From Verrucomicrobiia bacterium (GTDB taxonomy: Bacteria; Verrucomicrobiota; Verrucomicrobiia; Limisphaerales; JAEYXS01), in the NCBI GenBank assembly GCA_036405135.1, contig DASWYF010000010.1, positions 163,350 to 227,349 of the forward strand: DNA of 64,000 bases, read 5' to 3'. The notes below the pieces were generated by a model. It was not told the DNA's origin, ran no database searches, and saw nothing but the letters and a program-made list of their open reading frames with translations. A program made the position numbers and the translations under genes. This document shows, one piece after another, positions 62,151-64,000 of this stretch (position 1 is the stretch's first letter; each line of letters opens with the position of its first letter).

Positions 62151-62537
62151 TCAGTCTTTCAGGAGTAGTTGCCTGAGTTGGACGATATGATTGAAGCCCC
62201 AATTGCTGAGGAGCAGGGGAGCGAGAGTCAGACCGGTCGCGAGCAGGGCGAAGGCGAGGTAGTTCCAGCGGCGTTGGATGGTGGCGAAGATGCCGCCGGT
62301 AAAGGCGCACGCGCCGCCACATAGGAGGGAGGCGAACCAGGCGATCGCGAGATGGTAGGTAACACCCAGAGGGCGGATGGCGGTGCCAGGGGCGAGTGCT
62401 GCGGTATCAAGATAGAACAGACGCAGCACATAGCCAATGCGACAGAGGGCGAGGAGGGTGATGGCGAGGGCAGTCCAGATCAGGATGGGGCTGACCTTCG
62501 GGGAGCGGAGCCATGCGATGGTGCGTGAGGTGTTCAT
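62151..62537 (-). CDS. Small membrane protein of unknown function
   Basis: 128 residues with about four hydrophobic segments (PILIWTALAITLLALCRIGY, YHLAIAWFASLLCGGACAFT, YLAFALLATGLTLAPLLLSN). No family recognised. It follows the next membrane gene by 6 bp on the minus strand, so the three small genes 62151-63163 look like one transcript. Confidence 0.65.
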   Translation of the reverse strand: MNTSRTIAWLRSPKVSPILIWTALAITLLALCRIGYVLRLFYLDTAALAPGTAIRPLGVTYHLAIAWFASLLCGGACAFTGGIFATIQRRWNYLAFALLATGLTLAPLLLSNWGFNHIVQLRQLLLKD

Positions 62538-62543
62538 TACTTT

Positions 62544-62975
62544 CTATTTGGTCAAAATATGACGGAACGAAATCCACCAAAGAACAGAACTGCCAGTAAG
62601 CAAGTATGCGATGCCCCAAAAAAGTGTCCAGAGCGGGGTGGGGGTGGAATCTTGAAAAGCGATTGGAGTGATGATCAGTGCTGAAAAAGCGAAAAGTAAC
62701 AGGTATGGAATAGGTGTCTGGCATTTGAAGCGATTGACTATCAAGCGCGCCAATAATGCTTGGGGCAAGACAGCTACTAAAAATGCGACGGTGGAGAAGA
62801 TGATGGCGATGGCAGGGACAAATATGACGGTAAGAGGGTAGCCATCATCCGCTATAGCGGCTGCTGGACCGCCGATATCAGTCACCCAAGCTACGATGTA
62901 AATGAAGGTGAGCGCGGCGAGGCTACTGAAGAATCCTAAGAGCGGGTGGCGTAACATGGGTGGGACATGGTTCAC
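62544..62975 (-). CDS. Small membrane protein of unknown function
   Basis: 143 residues from GTG 62975, whose GTGA overlaps the upstream gene's stop codon (translational coupling); ATG 62957 is an alternative. Four hydrophobic segments: LGFFSSLAALTFIYIVAWVT, VIFVPAIAIIFSTVAFLVAV, YLLLFAFSALIITPIAF and LWTLFWGIAYLLTGSSVLWW. No motif recognised. Middle gene of the three-gene set. Confidence 0.65.
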   Translation of the reverse strand: MNHVPPMLRHPLLGFFSSLAALTFIYIVAWVTDIGGPAAAIADDGYPLTVIFVPAIAIIFSTVAFLVAVLPQALLARLIVNRFKCQTPIPYLLLFAFSALIITPIAFQDSTPTPLWTLFWGIAYLLTGSSVLWWISFRHILTK

Positions 62976-63163
62976 CGGCCATCAGGTTTGGCACACCATT
63001 TCTCGGCGGCGAGCCAGAGGAGGGGGCCGGTGAAGAAGGCGATGCCGATAAGGAAAAGGCCGACGACAGTGGCGAAGAGCCCCGGCTGAGAGATGACGAT
63101 GGAGCCGCTGAGGAAGAAGGCGGTGAAGGATAAACCAGCAGCGGTGCGGGCGAGAGTTTTCAT
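62972..63163 (-). CDS. Very small membrane protein of unknown function
   Basis: 63 residues. Two hydrophobic segments (LSFTAFFLSGSIVISQPGLF and ATVVGLFLIGIAFFTGPLLW), short basic N-terminus MKTLARTAAG. Stop codon overlaps the next gene's GTG. No homology recognised; the coupling to its neighbour is the best support that it is real. Confidence 0.6.
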   Translation of the reverse strand: MKTLARTAAGLSFTAFFLSGSIVISQPGLFATVVGLFLIGIAFFTGPLLWLAAEKWCAKPDGR

Positions 63164-63456
63164 TAGAGTCCTTTGATGGTAAACTTACTTTGTGATACAA
63201 AGTTAATTATGTCAAGCCGGTTGCACCGGCGGGCTAATTTTTGGGAAAGGTGAATGGGACATATAGGTCTCATGGGACAAATGGGGCTGATTTTTTTAAC
63301 TGAGTAAATTTTCGATGAGGTCGGCGAAGGTGAATTTGGATGAAAAAGCGGAAATCTTGGATCGGAATTATCTCTCTTGGAATAAGTTGGGAGAAATGTC
63401 GCTTATAGATAACACATTGTGGTGGTTTGAGTGGGTGCGGTGAGGGATAGTGGGAT

Positions 63457-63482
63457 TGCTGACAACTCGTTGTCGGTAAAGG
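63457..63482 (+). repeat. 26-bp exact repeat, copy 2
   Basis: Identical to 21801-21826; hairpin GACAACTCGTTGTC inside. Confidence 0.85.
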
Positions 63483-63694
63483 AAGGGCTGCAAGCCGGTT
63501 ACGTGTTTCGGGTTTTAAGTTTCGGGTTAGGGACACGGAAGGCTGAAATCCCCGCTGAGTGATTCGATGGAATCGTTTTGGCAATTCCTTATGGAACCGT
63601 CAGGGCCGAAGTTCGGCTTCCTTATATGGGGAAGTGAGAATCTTGCTTCGGGGTCTCTGCTGAAGTTTGGTGGGGCAGTTGCGAAAAGAGTTTG

Positions 63695-63719
63695 GGCTCG
63701 TCAGGAGCCTCGCCCTACC
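63695..63719 (+). repeat. Palindromic ...CGCCCTACC repeat
   Basis: GGCTCGTCAGGAGCCTCGCC then CTACC, hairpin GGCTC/GAGCC. It ends 10 bp before the RNA candidate copy B. Confidence 0.7.
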
Positions 63720-63729
63720 GAGGTGGGTA

Positions 63730-63943
63730 GGATCTGTGGGTGTATCGGGCGTTGTTGTTGGGGCTCGTAAGCTGGAGGGGGAAAGGGACGCCGGTGAAGA
63801 ATAAAACCGGGGAATCCTGAGTAGCCACTGCGGAACCAGCCGGGTTTCAAATATCGCTTAATTTGAACTCTCAATCGTAGGGAGGAAGAAGACGGTAACT
63901 CGCAGGGGTCGGGTGGTTTCATTGCTCTTTGACATAGTTCCTT
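63730..63943 (+). ncRNA. Putative structured RNA, copy B (HEARO/omega-RNA-like?)
   Basis: About 214 nt, sister of 22074-22303. Pairing: CTCG-taa-GCTGG (63764-63775) with CCAGCCGGG (63836-63844, one G-T pair replacing A-T of copy A); hairpin CCGGT/ACCGG (63791-63810), shorter than in copy A; hairpin TTCAAAT/ATTTGAA (63846-63867), unrelated in sequence to copy A's but in the same place; extra hairpin CTCTC/GGGAG (63868-63884). The 36-nt block at 63901-63936 is identical to copy A. What follows downstream lies beyond the window. Confidence 0.55.
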
Positions 63944-64000
63944 GAGCCATCGTCGGACGATGGAGTTGGAAAGTTTTCAGTGTTCAGTTTTCAGCCCGGT
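63944..64000 (+). repeat. Hairpin plus GTTTTCAGTGTTCAGTTTTC repeat, copy 2 (cut by window end)
   Basis: CCATCGT-CGG-ACGATGG hairpin (63947-63963). In copy 1 (21960) the element lies before the RNA candidate; here it lies after it. Confidence 0.78.

Larger units (their letters stand above)
63164..64000. other. Non-coding region with repeats and RNA candidate copy B
   Basis: No convincing gene. Contains a CCGGTTGCACCGGCGGGCTA palindrome near 63217, a 26-bp exact repeat at 63457, a CGCCCTACC palindrome at 63695, the RNA candidate at 63730-63943 and a hairpin repeat at 63944 that runs to the window end. Mirrors the content of 21.5-22.6 kb. Confidence 0.75.

Overview
The window reads as a chromosomal segment of a Verrucomicrobiota bacterium, probably of the Pedosphaera/Limisphaerales type. 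The assignment is an inference from gene content: several Tat-exported DUF1501/DUF1552 proteins paired with large DUF1549/DUF1553 and DUF1592-type c-type cytochrome proteins (a signature of Planctomycetes and Verrucomicrobia), an LpxR-like outer-membrane protein and RND efflux (Gram-negative envelope), and a very dense load of short dispersed intergenic repeats. There is no rRNA, CRISPR array, transposase or prophage in the window. One tRNA gene, tRNA-Asp(GTC), is present.

Layout. 1-2.9 kb: end of a DUF1553 protein, an antitoxin/ParE-type toxin pair and a DUF1501 protein. 2.9-13 kb: Sel1-repeat and DUF4870 proteins, PRPP synthetase (prs), PIG-L deacetylase, two secreted alpha/beta hydrolases flanking a ROK-like kinase, thiD and a PolX/PHP DNA polymerase. 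13-22.6 kb: a broken two-receiver-domain gene, envelope proteins of unknown function, pdxJ, acpS, a YcaQ-like protein, then a 1.1 kb non-coding region. 22.6-28.4 kb: a minus-strand run nadC-birA-lpxR-like-glnD. 28.6-30.6 kb: SGNH hydrolase, galE, tRNA-Asp. 30.8-39.3 kb: two divergent two-gene units, DUF1592/DUF1552 and DUF1549-DUF1553/DUF1501. 39.4-47.8 kb: TerB-like protein, Na+/H+ antiporter, the primary sigma factor rpoD, purine nucleoside phosphorylase, a hybrid kinase lacking its histidine, and two LysR regulators. 47.9-53.7 kb: a complete three-gene RND efflux operon divergent from one LysR gene. 53.8-57 kb: M29 aminopeptidase, mazG, proB. 57.3-63.2 kb: a G-rich accessory stretch (ArsR-SRPBCC pair, DUF899, GFA-family protein, small membrane proteins, zinc-ribbon protein) rich in repeats. 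63.2-64 kb: non-coding.

The most unusual signal is non-coding. Two elements of about 215-230 nt, at 22074-22303 and 63730-63943, share conserved blocks, including one of 36 identical nt, separated by hairpins whose sequences differ while their pairing is kept. This is the pattern expected of a structured RNA. Both lie in gene-free DNA with the same companion repeats around them. A stand-alone HEARO/omega-RNA-like element is my leading but unproven guess. Around these are at least six families of short palindromic repeats, several with compensatory changes in the stems.
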